The position numbers and the translations under genes were made by a program. 64,000 bases of DNA from Desulfosporosinus meridiei DSM 13257 (GTDB lineage: Bacteria > Bacillota > Desulfitobacteriia > Desulfitobacteriales > Desulfitobacteriaceae), in NCBI RefSeq assembly GCF_000231385.2, contig NC_018515.1, forward strand, positions 576,501-640,500. The letters are read 5' to 3'. The notes under the pieces were generated by a model that was not told the origin of the DNA, made no database searches, and was given only the letters and a program-made list of their open reading frames with translations. Shown piece by piece: positions 52,577 to 61,202 of this stretch (positions are counted from its first letter, which is position 1; every line of letters begins with the position of its first letter).

Positions 52577-53770
52577 ATGCCTACGAAGAAAGAAGTAGAA
52601 CAGGTTTTAGAGAACCGGGATTGGGATACACTCAAGCATTGGGCTAGCGAACATAGAAATGTCTATCGTCAGTTGATGACCCGGATCTATGTTAAAGATG
52701 GGCTTATCTTTTGGAGAGCTGTAGAAGGGCTGGGATTTTTAGTTCGTGAAATCGAAAAGCTTAAACCCGCCTTTGCTGTGGAGCTTGTTAGGAGATATTT
52801 TTGGATGCTTAATGATGAATCCGGAGGGACAGCTTGGAATGCATCGGAGGCCATCGGGAGCCTCTTAGCCTATAATCCCAAGACTTGCGGGCATTTTAAT
52901 TGGATGCTTTCCGGTTTGCTGGTTGATGAGAGTTTAAAGGATGGGGCTTTATGGGGATTGGCTCAATTAGCCCAAACTGCGCCGCACTTGGTTGATCCTC
53001 TGGAGGAACGCATAAGCCCCTTATTAGAGGACGAGGAACCCTTCGTTAGGGGGTTGGCTGCGCTGATTTATTCATTACTGAGGAATCCTCATGATGACTT
53101 TGCCCTTTATCGCGAGCAGGGCCCGAAATGGCGGGTTTCTGCTGAGCTGGATCAACGTCTAAAAAACGATCAAGCTAAGCTGGAAATCTATCAAGGCGGA
53201 AAATTTGTCAGTTATTCCGTTCAGGAACTTTGGCAGGTTCCAACCCTTGCCTATTGGTCAGAACAGGTGACAATCAATGACCTGGAGGTTGAAATAACAG
53301 CTGCTTCCAGTGCTAAAGGACTATGTTGGTTAGGAATCGAACCAATAGCTACAGAGGAAGAGTCTTTACGGGCCTGGGCATCACGCCGGTTCCCAAAATG
53401 GTTTCTCATCAAAAAACGAGAACCTAATGTGGTAGTTTTTCGTCAGTTAACAGAGTATCTCGCCGGCAAGCGACAGGAGTTTACAATCCCCCTTCATCAG
53501 ATAGGGACCCCTTTTCAACTTCAGGTATGGGAAGAGCTGCTGCGGATACCCTATGGAGAGACACGCAGCTATGGGGATATAGCTGCAAAGGTGGGTAACC
53601 CAAAAGGTTCGAGAGCAGTGGGCATGGCCAATAATCAAAATCCCCTTGGAATTGTGGTTCCCTGTCATCGAGTGATTGGTAAGAACGGAAGTTTGACTGG
53701 ATATGCAGGGGGCTTAAATGTCAAAGCAAAGCTTTTGGAACTGGAAGGTGCCAACAGATCCAGGCCTTAA
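52577..53770 (+). CDS. HEAT-repeat (DVU0298-like) fused to O6-alkylguanine-DNA alkyltransferase
   Basis: This 397-residue protein joins two units. Residues 1 to about 190 are all-helical, with HEAT-like repeats ('LGFLVREIEKLKPAFAVEL', 'ASEAIGSLLAYNPKTCGHF', 'DGALWGLAQLAQTAPHLVDP') resembling DVU0298-type proteins. The C-terminal part (about 230-392) is a complete Ogt/AGT domain with 'PYGETRSYGDIAAKVGNPKG', the alkyl-acceptor Cys363 in PCHR, and 'GSLTGYAGGL'. It repairs alkylated guanine; the HEAT part may add DNA or substrate recognition. Simple Ogt proteins are about 160-180 residues. The ribosome binding site is GAGAAGGGG. Confidence 0.85.
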   Translation: MPTKKEVEQVLENRDWDTLKHWASEHRNVYRQLMTRIYVKDGLIFWRAVEGLGFLVREIEKLKPAFAVELVRRYFWMLNDESGGTAWNASEAIGSLLAYNPKTCGHFNWMLSGLLVDESLKDGALWGLAQLAQTAPHLVDPLEERISPLLEDEEPFVRGLAALIYSLLRNPHDDFALYREQGPKWRVSAELDQRLKNDQAKLEIYQGGKFVSYSVQELWQVPTLAYWSEQVTINDLEVEITAASSAKGLCWLGIEPIATEEESLRAWASRRFPKWFLIKKREPNVVVFRQLTEYLAGKRQEFTIPLHQIGTPFQLQVWEELLRIPYGETRSYGDIAAKVGNPKGSRAVGMANNQNPLGIVVPCHRVIGKNGSLTGYAGGLNVKAKLLELEGANRSRP

Positions 53771-53957
53771 AGAAAAAGCGGCAGACGCTTAGCTTTAAGC
53801 ATCCCCCACTTCTAAGTTAAACAGAACAACTATTTTGGTCGAATAAATTATCGTCCGAATCTCTGAGGATAGACAAAGAATACCGTCAGTTCTAAACAAT
53901 TATTTTCCGAAGAGCAGAAGATTTGGATAACCTAATCTAAAAAGGTGGGTGAGCAGT

Positions 53958-54338
53958 ATGGAAAAAGAATCTCTTTTTACCGGAATAGAACACATAGGAA
54001 TTAAGGCCTTAGACCTGGAGAAGGCCGTTAGCTTTTACCAAGAGGTGCTTGGCTTTAAATACTTAAGACGGATTAAACCGGGCCAGGTTCAATTGGTTTT
54101 CTTAGAATTAGGGGGCACAGTAATAGAGCTTGTGGAGGTCATTGAGAGCTATCGGTTTGAAGATGGAGTTGTCAATCACTTAGCTATTCAAGTATCCGAC
54201 ATATTCAAGGCAATTGAACACTTAAAAGATCAGCAGGTAGAAATGGATAGTTTTGAGCCCATGCCAATAGGGGAAGGGCGATATAACTTCTTCTTCAGGG
54301 GGCCGAGTGGAGAGAGATTAGAACTGTATCAGGTATAG
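53958..54338 (+). CDS. VOC-family (glyoxalase-like) protein
   Basis: This 126-residue metalloprotein has the two beta-alpha-beta-beta-beta modules of the vicinal oxygen chelate fold. It begins 'GIEHIGIKALDLEKAVSFYQ' and continues 'LGGTVIELVEVIE', 'VNHLAIQVSDI' and 'GPSGERLELYQ'. The metal ligands His, Glu, His, Glu are all present. The pattern resembles methylmalonyl-CoA epimerase or glyoxalase I, but identity is open. I prefer ATG 53958 behind AAGGTGGG; GTG 53949 is in frame. Its last ten bases overlap the convergent deaminase-like gene. Confidence 0.82.
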   Translation: MEKESLFTGIEHIGIKALDLEKAVSFYQEVLGFKYLRRIKPGQVQLVFLELGGTVIELVEVIESYRFEDGVVNHLAIQVSDIFKAIEHLKDQQVEMDSFEPMPIGEGRYNFFFRGPSGERLELYQV

Positions 54339-55324
54339 TTAAGAAGATCAGTGTAATAATGTTGATCAAAGATGGCTGGCCCGCCTCCAGTATGCCAAAA
54401 AACAATCTCCTCCGGAAGTTCTCTGCTTTTCTGCTGCATGAGGTTTTTGACTGCTGCGACTCCTTTGGCAGTATAGACGGGATCAAAGAGGATACCGTCA
54501 GTTCGAAAACACTCAATTATGACCTCAGAAGAGGGGGGCGTGGGTAAGCCATATCCTGCTCCAATAAAGTCGGAGGTAATCTCAAAAGTGGGTAGAGGAC
54601 AAGAGGTTTGGAGCAAGTCCAAGATTTCAGAGGCTAGCTGTTGTACCCGAGAATATAATTGATCCGAAATCGATATGACGTTGACTCCTATGAGACGAAG
54701 AGGTTGAGGCAAAAGGGTATTGGCGGCAACTAACCCAGCCAGAGTCCCTGCGCTGCCAACGGAGCAGACAAGAGTCTTAGGAGTCCAGCCTTGTTCTTTT
54801 GCTTGCTCCATAAGCTCGAAAAAAGCAAGGAAATACCCCATGGACCCAAGGGCATTTGAGCCACCGAGGGGAATTATATAAGGATGGCGGCCTTGGAAGC
54901 TCCTTTCAGAAGAAATACGTTCCACTGCTTCAGCAAGAGGTTCTTCACCGCAGGCAATGATTTCGGCGCCGGCTAAGCGATCTAAGAGGAGGTTGCCGCC
55001 CCATTCGGAGGGCATCTCTCCTGGGATAACTATGATGGACGAGAGGTTTAGCATTGCTGAAATTACAGCAGTGAGTCGGGCGTGATTGGACTGGGGTGCT
55101 CCGGATGTGATAATGAGATCTGCCTTGTGATTTAAAGCATCGGCCAATAAAAATTCTAATTTGCGCAGTTTGTTTCCTCCAAGGCCAAAGGGTGTCAGGT
55201 CATCCCGCTTCCAATGTAAGGAATCCTTGCCCCAGGCAAGGCGACTTTTTTGAAGGGGGGTAGGAGAATTCATTAAAGAGATTCGAGCTGGAAGAGGCAA
55301 TTTTGCTAATTGCAATTTATTCAT
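54329..55324 (-). CDS. D-cysteine desulfhydrase / ACC deaminase-like PLP enzyme
   Basis: This 331-residue PLP-dependent enzyme (fold II) shows 'WKRDDLTPFGLGGNKLRKLE', with the PLP-binding Lys in GGNKLRK, and 'IITSGAPQSNHARLTAVISA'. The Ser/Asn/His motif and 'VCSVGSAGTLAGLV' are typical of D-cysteine desulfhydrases and 1-aminocyclopropane-1-carboxylate deaminases. It would turn D-cysteine into pyruvate, H2S and ammonia; sequence alone does not separate the two activities. AGGAGGTGCC precedes ATG 55324. It is convergent with the VOC gene. Confidence 0.86.
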   Translation of the reverse strand: MNKLQLAKLPLPARISLMNSPTPLQKSRLAWGKDSLHWKRDDLTPFGLGGNKLRKLEFLLADALNHKADLIITSGAPQSNHARLTAVISAMLNLSSIIVIPGEMPSEWGGNLLLDRLAGAEIIACGEEPLAEAVERISSERSFQGRHPYIIPLGGSNALGSMGYFLAFFELMEQAKEQGWTPKTLVCSVGSAGTLAGLVAANTLLPQPLRLIGVNVISISDQLYSRVQQLASEILDLLQTSCPLPTFEITSDFIGAGYGLPTPPSSEVIIECFRTDGILFDPVYTAKGVAAVKNLMQQKSRELPEEIVFWHTGGGPAIFDQHYYTDLLNYT

Positions 55325-55746
55325 AGGGCACCTCCTAGGGCTATCATTGCTATATCCTTCTATAAAAGTTAGGGAATCCCTTTTAAGTTGCTTATTATAG
55401 AGGGAATCAATCTTGCAAAGAACAATTCATGTGGTAATATTATCCTAGAGATACGAGGAATTGATGAACATCTACCTGAAGCAAAGTAGCAGTAATACCT
55501 TTACATTGGGTGGAAGTCTAGAAGACTGGTAAAGTGGGAGGCGAAGACCAGATGTATATACAGAGGACGATAAAGTTAAAGTATCGATTTTCCCTGATCT
55601 ATTCATCAATCTAAAACCTATATTCGACAGAATTGATTTATGATGCAAAGGCATTTTTCAACAGAGAAATGTAACTTAAACAGGTTATATCAACAGAAAC
55701 TTACAAAATTGACCCTTTATATAGAAGTAGAGGTCTTGAAGGCTGG
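55325..55746. other. Intergenic region without a recognised gene
   Basis: These 422 bases lie between two divergent genes. A 22-codon frame (55463-55531, MNIYLKQSSSNTFTLGGSL) follows GAGGAATTG but matches nothing I know. I see no terminator or known riboswitch. Confidence 0.4.
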
Positions 55747-56703
55747 ATGACAATGCAGAGAAAAAGGTACCACACTTTTAATGAGCACTTACGTAATCGT
55801 TTCCAAGAGAAGATCTTTAAGGTTTCCTTAGACGCCGGATTTACCTGCCCAAACCGGGATGGAACCCTAGGGCGGAATGGGTGCGTCTATTGCAGCGAGC
55901 GCGGCTCCGGAGATTTTGCCGGAGATCAGAGGTTGACGTTGCATGAACAATTTATTGAAGTGCGAGAACGGATGAGGAAGAAATGGCCTAATGCAAAATA
56001 CATAGCCTATTTTCAAGCCTATACTAATACCTATGCCTCTCTTGCACGATTACGGGAGGTCTATGAGGAAGCCTTGGCAGAAGAGAATGTTCTGGGGCTT
56101 TCAATTTCAACCAGGCCGGATTGTTTACCGGAGGATGTGCTGGATTACCTGGCAGAATTAAATCAGCGTACTTATTTATGGATAGAACTAGGCTTGCAAA
56201 GTAGTCATGACCGCACGATGGAATGGATCCGTCGGGGACACAATTATGAGCAATTCCTACTGGGAGTTAAGGAATTACGCCAACGAAGGATACAGGTTTG
56301 CGCACATATAATTTTAGGGTTGCCTGGCGAATCAAGGACTGAAATGCTGGAAACTGCCCGAGCAGTTGCCAGCTTGCCTATTCAAGGGATAAAAATTCAT
56401 CTTTTACATGTTTTAAAAGGAACTCCTTTGGCTGATATTTATCAAAGAGAGCCGTTTGAACTGATGACTAAAGAGGACTACGTTACCTTGGTTGTTGATA
56501 TTCTGGAAATCTTGCCTTCCGAGATGGTAATTCACCGTTTGACCGGAGATGGCCCTCCAGAGGATCTCATTGGACCACTCTGGAGTCGTAAAAAATGGGA
56601 AGTTCTCAATGCCATTGATGCTGAGTTAGTGCGGCGGGATACCTGGCAAGGGAAGAAAGCTGAGCGGGAGGTAAAGAAAATAGCGACCCATAAAGGTCGC
56701 TAA
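55747..56703 (+). CDS. Radical SAM protein, TIGR01212 family
   Basis: This 318-residue protein has the radical SAM cluster motif in the form 'CPNRDGTLGRNGCVYCSERG': a long first spacer between Cys residues, as in the TIGR01212/YtqA family, instead of CxxxCxxC. 'LWIELGLQSSHDRTMEWIRR' and 'AHIILGLPGESRTEMLETA' continue the barrel. The function in YtqA-like proteins is undetermined, with an RNA modification role suggested. The start ATG 55747 lacks a strong ribosome binding site. It is convergent with the minus-strand genes that follow. Confidence 0.87.
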   Translation: MTMQRKRYHTFNEHLRNRFQEKIFKVSLDAGFTCPNRDGTLGRNGCVYCSERGSGDFAGDQRLTLHEQFIEVRERMRKKWPNAKYIAYFQAYTNTYASLARLREVYEEALAEENVLGLSISTRPDCLPEDVLDYLAELNQRTYLWIELGLQSSHDRTMEWIRRGHNYEQFLLGVKELRQRRIQVCAHIILGLPGESRTEMLETARAVASLPIQGIKIHLLHVLKGTPLADIYQREPFELMTKEDYVTLVVDILEILPSEMVIHRLTGDGPPEDLIGPLWSRKKWEVLNAIDAELVRRDTWQGKKAEREVKKIATHKGR

Positions 56704-56729
56704 TGGAGAAGGAGAAAGATTAAACAATA

Positions 56730-56912
56730 TTAAGGATTAAGTTTGGGCCGTGGAAACATGGCCTGAGACATAGGGTTATTATAGCAAGAGTTTACCGGTT
56801 TCGGGTGGGGCGGCGTTAGTTTAACACCAGGCGCTAAATTCAAGTAGCGTTTGATATCTGAATTTGCATCGAGAATCTTTTGTGCTATTTGGTCGTTATT
56901 GAGACGTTCCAT
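56730..56912 (-). CDS. Small hypothetical protein in the aminomutase operon
   Basis: This 60-residue protein starts 'MERLNNDQIAQKILDANSDI' and ends in a Pro/Asn-rich segment. A strong site AAAGGGGTGAG precedes ATG 56912 on the minus strand. It lies 25 bases behind the aminomutase gene and is probably cotranscribed. I do not recognise the family; no membrane segment is present. Confidence 0.6.
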   Translation of the reverse strand: MERLNNDQIAQKILDANSDIKRYLNLAPGVKLTPPHPKPVNSCYNNPMSQAMFPRPKLNP

Positions 56913-56937
56913 ATTGCACTCACCCCTTTCACTTTAA

Positions 56938-58188
56938 TTATGGTGTCTCGTAATGGACGAGTTTTCCTTCCCAAGTTCGTAAAACGGCGTGCTGTTCATC
57001 AAGGGATACCAGGTATTGTGGTAATATGGGTGTCTTGCCACCGCCCTTAGGGGCATTTATAATATAAGTTGGGACTGCAAGTCCTGAGGTGTATCCTCGC
57101 AGCTGGTCCATAACCTTGAGCCCGTCTTGAATTCGAGGAACGAAGTGACGAGTCCCCTTGACATTTTTGGCGTGGAAAATATAGTAAGGGCGAACCCTAA
57201 TTTTGAGTAATTCGTGGTTGAGTTTTTTCATAACCTCTGGTTCGTGATTAATCCCTTTGAGTAAAACTGCCTGGTTACCTAAGACAACCCCGGCTGAAAT
57301 TAGTTTATCAGCCGCTTTTTTAGCGTCTTTCGTAACTTCCTTGGGGTGATTAAACTGAGTGTTAATATAAAGGGGTGGGTATTTAGCGAGTATTGAACAT
57401 AGTTCATCCGTTATGCGCATTGGCAAAGTCACAGGTGCTCTTGTGCCTAGACGCTTAATCTCTACGTGAGGAATAGCATGGAGTTCTCCCAGCAGCCAGT
57501 CCAGGGTGAGGTCGTTAAGCAGTAAGGCGTCTCCGCCGGTTACTAGGACATCTCGAATCTCGGGATTAGCACGGATATAATCCAGGGCAGCTTTAAGTTG
57601 GGTTCGAGGAGAATGTGTATCGTTTTCGCCAATATTACGTCTGCGCTGGCAGTGTCTGCAGTACATAGCACACATATTAGTGACGTTTATAATTAAACGA
57701 TCCGGATAACGTCTGGTGATACAGGGAGCGGGGGAGGTAATTCCTTCGCCCATAGGATCATCTTCTCCAAAGTCTTCGGCAAGTTCAGGCAGAGTGGGCA
57801 ATCCTTGCAGCCTGATTGGATCTAGGGGATCAGTATCACTCATTAAACTAAGATAATAAGGAGATACTGCCCAACGGTAAGTTTTTCCCACCCGCTCAAT
57901 TTCCTCACATTGATCCATAGTTAATCCCGGAAGAAGAGCGTTCAGGACATGAGCCTCAGTGATTCTGTGAGCCATTTGCCAGTGCCAATTTTCCCAGTCT
58001 TCCAGTGTGGCGTTGAAATAGCTTAAAATATTTCCACGGCGGGATTCGTAGGCGTCTGAAAGTAAAAATCCCGTAGGTACTTTTGGGGAATTATTTATGA
58101 ATGGAAGTATCATTTGTTTAAGCTCATCCGCACGCTTAAGTGCATATTGTCGAAATGTACCGGAACGTTCTTGGAGTTCGACAGCCAT
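56938..58188 (-). CDS. Lysine/glutamate 2,3-aminomutase (KamA family), probably glutamate type
   Basis: This 416-residue radical SAM/PLP enzyme converts an alpha-amino acid into its beta isomer. The cluster Cys are C173, C177 and C180 (CAMYCRHC). PLP Lys385 lies in 'NAPKGGGKTP'. In lysine 2,3-aminomutase an Asp seven residues before this Lys binds the substrate amine; here it is Asn378, and the other lysine-binding Asp is His315. As I recall, glutamate 2,3-aminomutase also has Asn there, so beta-glutamate is the more likely product. I start at ATG 58188 because GAGGAGGGA is six bases upstream. A c-di-AMP riboswitch precedes it. Confidence 0.85.
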   Translation of the reverse strand: MAVELQERSGTFRQYALKRADELKQMILPFINNSPKVPTGFLLSDAYESRRGNILSYFNATLEDWENWHWQMAHRITEAHVLNALLPGLTMDQCEEIERVGKTYRWAVSPYYLSLMSDTDPLDPIRLQGLPTLPELAEDFGEDDPMGEGITSPAPCITRRYPDRLIINVTNMCAMYCRHCQRRRNIGENDTHSPRTQLKAALDYIRANPEIRDVLVTGGDALLLNDLTLDWLLGELHAIPHVEIKRLGTRAPVTLPMRITDELCSILAKYPPLYINTQFNHPKEVTKDAKKAADKLISAGVVLGNQAVLLKGINHEPEVMKKLNHELLKIRVRPYYIFHAKNVKGTRHFVPRIQDGLKVMDQLRGYTSGLAVPTYIINAPKGGGKTPILPQYLVSLDEQHAVLRTWEGKLVHYETP

Positions 58189-58287
58189 GAGATATCCCTC
58201 CTCTATTTGTTTTCCAAAATTATGCTGCGTATCCATCTGTGCTTTCATTAGTGCGAGAGTCTTTAAGAAGTGTGATGAAAACAAAAA

Positions 58288-58315
58288 GAGAACCAATCAA
58301 ATTTTGTCGGCTCCC
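58288..58315 (-). terminator. Terminator of the c-di-AMP riboswitch
   Basis: On the minus strand GGGAGCC, a loop and GGTTCTC are followed by TTTTTG. It stands between the aptamer and the aminomutase gene and fits an OFF switch. Confidence 0.7.
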
Positions 58316-58317
58316 AA

Positions 58318-58450
58318 AAGAAATAAACGCAAATATCACGAATATCGTGTCTTTCAACGCTTACGAGGTTAGCTGTCGGGTTCGAGCTGAAAAACTGCTC
58401 TACGCCATTAGGCGATTCACCCCAAGAATTGGTTCCCCCGTTTTCCTTTT
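58318..58450 (-). promoter_or_regulatory. ydaO-yuaA-type c-di-AMP riboswitch
   Basis: On the minus strand the conserved blocks appear in the expected order: CGGGGGAACCAATTCTTGGG, GTGAATCGCC, GCTCGAACCCGACAGCTAA, CCTCGTAAGCGTTG. I recognise these as the ydaO/yuaA aptamer core ('GAACCCGxCAGCTAACCTCG'). High c-di-AMP should cause termination and lower expression of the aminomutase. Confidence 0.88.
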
Positions 58451-58589
58451 GGAAATTCAGCAAATGGATTAATTATTTATTTTACTGACAACCTTATCTT
58501 ATCACAAGGGTTGTTACCTGTCAAGAGCATGATGTCACCAAGATTTGGCTATGTTATAATAGGAAGATATTTATAGGGTTAATAGCCCA

Positions 58590-59210
58590 ATGGGTAAGGG
58601 GTTGAATAGATTGGAAAAGGCTCGGTATCAGGAAATTGCCATTGATATAGCTCACGCAATCATGATGGGAGAATATCATGAGGGAGTAAAAATTCACGGC
58701 CGTTCAACATTAGCAGGGCGGTATAATGTTTCGCCAGAAACCATACGCCGGGCCATAGCAGTTTTACAAAATGTTGGGGTGGTTGTGGTCAGTCAGGGTG
58801 TGGGAATAACTGTTACTTCAAAGGCTATGGCTGAAAAGTTTGTTAAGTCCTTTGATCAAAAAGGAGAAATTCAAGTCTTTGTTGAAGATCTTAAGAAGCT
58901 TATGGATCAAAGGCGTGAAATTGATATTAAGATTGAAAGCCATTTAAATAAATTCCTGGGTTATACCGATCGCCTAATGTCACGGTGGTTAGATGTTGGA
59001 GAAATCGAAATCGGGAAGGAATCTCCTGCTATCGGCAAGACTCTGCAGGAATTGAAAATTCGAGAGCGGACAGGGGCCACGATTGTTGCGGTGGTTCGCG
59101 ACGGGGTGGAACAATTTTCTCCGGACGCTAGTTTTGTCCTGCGAGGAGAGGATGTCTTATTGGCTGCAGGCTCGGCTGAAGGACAACTGAAATTGAGGGC
59201 AATTCTATAA
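58590..59210 (+). CDS. BusR-like GntR regulator with RCK_C (TrkA-C) domain
   Basis: This 206-residue protein has a GntR-type winged helix (about residues 10-75, 'GRSTLAGRYNVSPETIRRAI'), a coiled-coil segment (about 85-125) and a C-terminal RCK_C/TrkA-C domain (about 130-206, 'GATIVAVVRDGVEQFSPDAS', 'LRGEDVLLAAGS'). This order is that of BusR, the c-di-AMP-dependent repressor of betaine uptake. It is divergent from the aminomutase gene with its c-di-AMP riboswitch, so both may belong to one osmotic circuit. TTG 58611 (with AAGGGG upstream) is an alternative start. Confidence 0.82.
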   Translation: MGKGLNRLEKARYQEIAIDIAHAIMMGEYHEGVKIHGRSTLAGRYNVSPETIRRAIAVLQNVGVVVVSQGVGITVTSKAMAEKFVKSFDQKGEIQVFVEDLKKLMDQRREIDIKIESHLNKFLGYTDRLMSRWLDVGEIEIGKESPAIGKTLQELKIRERTGATIVAVVRDGVEQFSPDASFVLRGEDVLLAAGSAEGQLKLRAIL

Positions 59211-59229
59211 TTTGGATGGAGTAATGTAT

Positions 59230-59586
59230 ATGTATCCTGGAATTGATATTATTGAAATTGAACGAGTAGCCCAAGCTTTGAAACGTCAACCAAGGTTATT
59301 TGAGCGTCTTTTCACAAATCGGGAAAGAGAGTCTTTGCAGGGCAAAGGGATTCAAAGCTATGCAGCCCGTTTTGCAGGAAAAGAGGCAGTTTTAAAGACT
59401 TTAGGCACGGGCTTGCAGGGATTGTCCTGGCATGATGTAGAAATTATAAGTAATCCAGAAGGAGAGCCAATAGTATATCTTAGTCCGGGAGCCATGAATC
59501 ACGTAAGTACTAGAGGAGGATCTCAAGTGCGAGTAAGTCTAGCACATAACCGAACTCAGGCCATGGCCTTCGCAATCTTGAGCTGA
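59230..59586 (+). CDS. acpS: Holo-[acyl-carrier-protein] synthase
   Basis: This 118-residue enzyme transfers the 4'-phosphopantetheine group from CoA to ACP. It has 'GIDIIEIERVAQAL' with the Mg-binding Asp, and 'RFAGKEAVLKTLGTGLQG' with the second acidic ligand and Lys. The C-terminal 'VSLAHNRTQAMAFA' has Asn where 'SHT/SHC' is usual. I choose ATG 59230, eight bases after GGAG; ATG 59224 is too close. It is followed by the NAD(P)HX repair gene and alr, a common order. Confidence 0.9.
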   Translation: MYPGIDIIEIERVAQALKRQPRLFERLFTNRERESLQGKGIQSYAARFAGKEAVLKTLGTGLQGLSWHDVEIISNPEGEPIVYLSPGAMNHVSTRGGSQVRVSLAHNRTQAMAFAILS

Positions 59587-59611
59587 GTTAGAGAAATTGG
59601 GGTGGGAAAAA

Positions 59612-61198
59612 ATGCGTGTGGTCAATGCAGAACAGATGCGGCAGATTGAAGAGAAAGCCATTTATCATTATGGTATTCCAAGTTTGCTCCTTATGGAAAA
59701 TGCGGCCTGGGCAGTGGTCGAAGAAATTCGGCGCAATATCCCCAATGGCAAAGAAGGTCTAAACCGCCGAAAAGCGGTTATCCTGGTTGGAAAAGGAAAT
59801 AACGGTGGGGATGGCTTAGCGGTTGCCCGGCACTTAGTCTTTCAAGGGATGGATGTTACCGTCTTATTATTTGCTGCTCAAAAGGAATTTAGAGGAGATG
59901 CAGCGTTAAATTTGCGTCTTTTTCAAGGTACCACCGGGAAACTATTTGTCGTTGAAGGGGAGAAGCAACGGCGTTTGATACGCTTAGCTTTAGCCCAGGC
60001 CGATGTTGTTATTGATGCCTTGTTTGGAATTGGAATGCGGGGAGCTTTGCCAAGTTTGATTGAGGAATATGTGGATGAAGTAAACGTTGCTCCCGGATGG
60101 GTGGTATCCATTGATATTCCTAGTGGTGTTGAGGCTAATACCGGCAAAGTTTATCGAACTGCAGTCCGAGCTCAGACGACAGTTACCTTTGGACTCCCCA
60201 AATGGGGACTTTTTCTCGGCGAAGGCCCTGAATATTGTGGTCGAGTTGTTGTAGATCCTATTTCCATCCCGGAATCCTACTTAATGGAGGAAGGGATTTC
60301 AACATTTGTGCTGATGGATGCAGACGTACGTGATATAATTCCTATTCGGCAGCTTAAAGGGCATAAGGGAACCCATGGCAAGGGTATTCTTGTGGCAGGT
60401 TCTAAAGGGATGAGCGGGGCGGCGGTGCTGGCGGGACAAGGTGCCTTGCGGAGCGGCATAGGGCTGTTGCAAATCGTGACTCCTCTAGGAATAGCCGGAG
60501 AAGTAGATGCTGGTATCACTGAGGCAACAGTCTGGTCAGCACCCGGCGCAGATTCTCTTAATGAAGAAGCTTGGCCTGTGATCTTAAAACAAGCTGAGAA
60601 GGCTAAAGCCCTGGCTGTAGGCCCGGGGCTGTCTCAGAATATTGACTTTGTTTCTGTTTTGGAAGAAATACTAAAGAATATTAGCTGCCCTGTTATCTTG
60701 GATGCCGATGCTCTCAATCTTATAGGATTGGATTCAAGCTTGTTAGCTTTGCGAAGTGGTCGAGGAGACTTAATACTTACCCCACATCCGGGTGAAATGG
60801 CCCGACTTTGTCAGTGCAGCATCGAAGATATTGAGCGAAACCGGCTGGAAATTGCTGTCGCTAAAGCAGTCGAGTGGGAAGCTGTAGTGGTTTTAAAGGG
60901 ATCAGTAACCATTATAGCCTCCCCTGATGGGCGTGCATTTTTTAACCCAACCGGGAATCCCGGACTTGGTACCGGCGGGACAGGGGATGTCCTTACCGGG
61001 AGTATTCTTGGCTGGTTAGCTCAAGGGGTTCCGCCCCTTGAGGCAGCTTGTCTGGGAGTGTATTTACACGGAAAGGCGGCGGATGCCTTAGCGGGGGAAT
61101 TTGGCTGGTCAGGATTTACGGCTTCGGAAGTAGCAAATCAACTCCCCAAAGTTCGACGTGCTTTAGAACTTAAGGGTTTAGAGGGAAAGAGAGGATGA
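59612..61198 (+). CDS. nnr: Bifunctional NAD(P)HX epimerase / ADP-dependent NAD(P)HX dehydratase
   Basis: This 528-residue enzyme repairs hydrated NAD(P)H. The N-terminal epimerase (YjeF_N, about 1-215) shows 'AVILVGKGNNGGDGLAVARH' and 'DVVIDALFGIGMRGALP'. The C-terminal dehydratase (about 235-520) shows 'KGHKGTHGKGILVAGSKGMS', 'LILTPHPGEMARL' and 'GNPGLGTGGTGDVLTGSI' (nucleotide and Mg binding). ATG 59612 follows GGGGTGGG. It sits between acpS and alr. Confidence 0.92.
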   Translation: MRVVNAEQMRQIEEKAIYHYGIPSLLLMENAAWAVVEEIRRNIPNGKEGLNRRKAVILVGKGNNGGDGLAVARHLVFQGMDVTVLLFAAQKEFRGDAALNLRLFQGTTGKLFVVEGEKQRRLIRLALAQADVVIDALFGIGMRGALPSLIEEYVDEVNVAPGWVVSIDIPSGVEANTGKVYRTAVRAQTTVTFGLPKWGLFLGEGPEYCGRVVVDPISIPESYLMEEGISTFVLMDADVRDIIPIRQLKGHKGTHGKGILVAGSKGMSGAAVLAGQGALRSGIGLLQIVTPLGIAGEVDAGITEATVWSAPGADSLNEEAWPVILKQAEKAKALAVGPGLSQNIDFVSVLEEILKNISCPVILDADALNLIGLDSSLLALRSGRGDLILTPHPGEMARLCQCSIEDIERNRLEIAVAKAVEWEAVVVLKGSVTIIASPDGRAFFNPTGNPGLGTGGTGDVLTGSILGWLAQGVPPLEAACLGVYLHGKAADALAGEFGWSGFTASEVANQLPKVRRALELKGLEGKRG

Positions 61199-61202
61199 GA
61201 TT

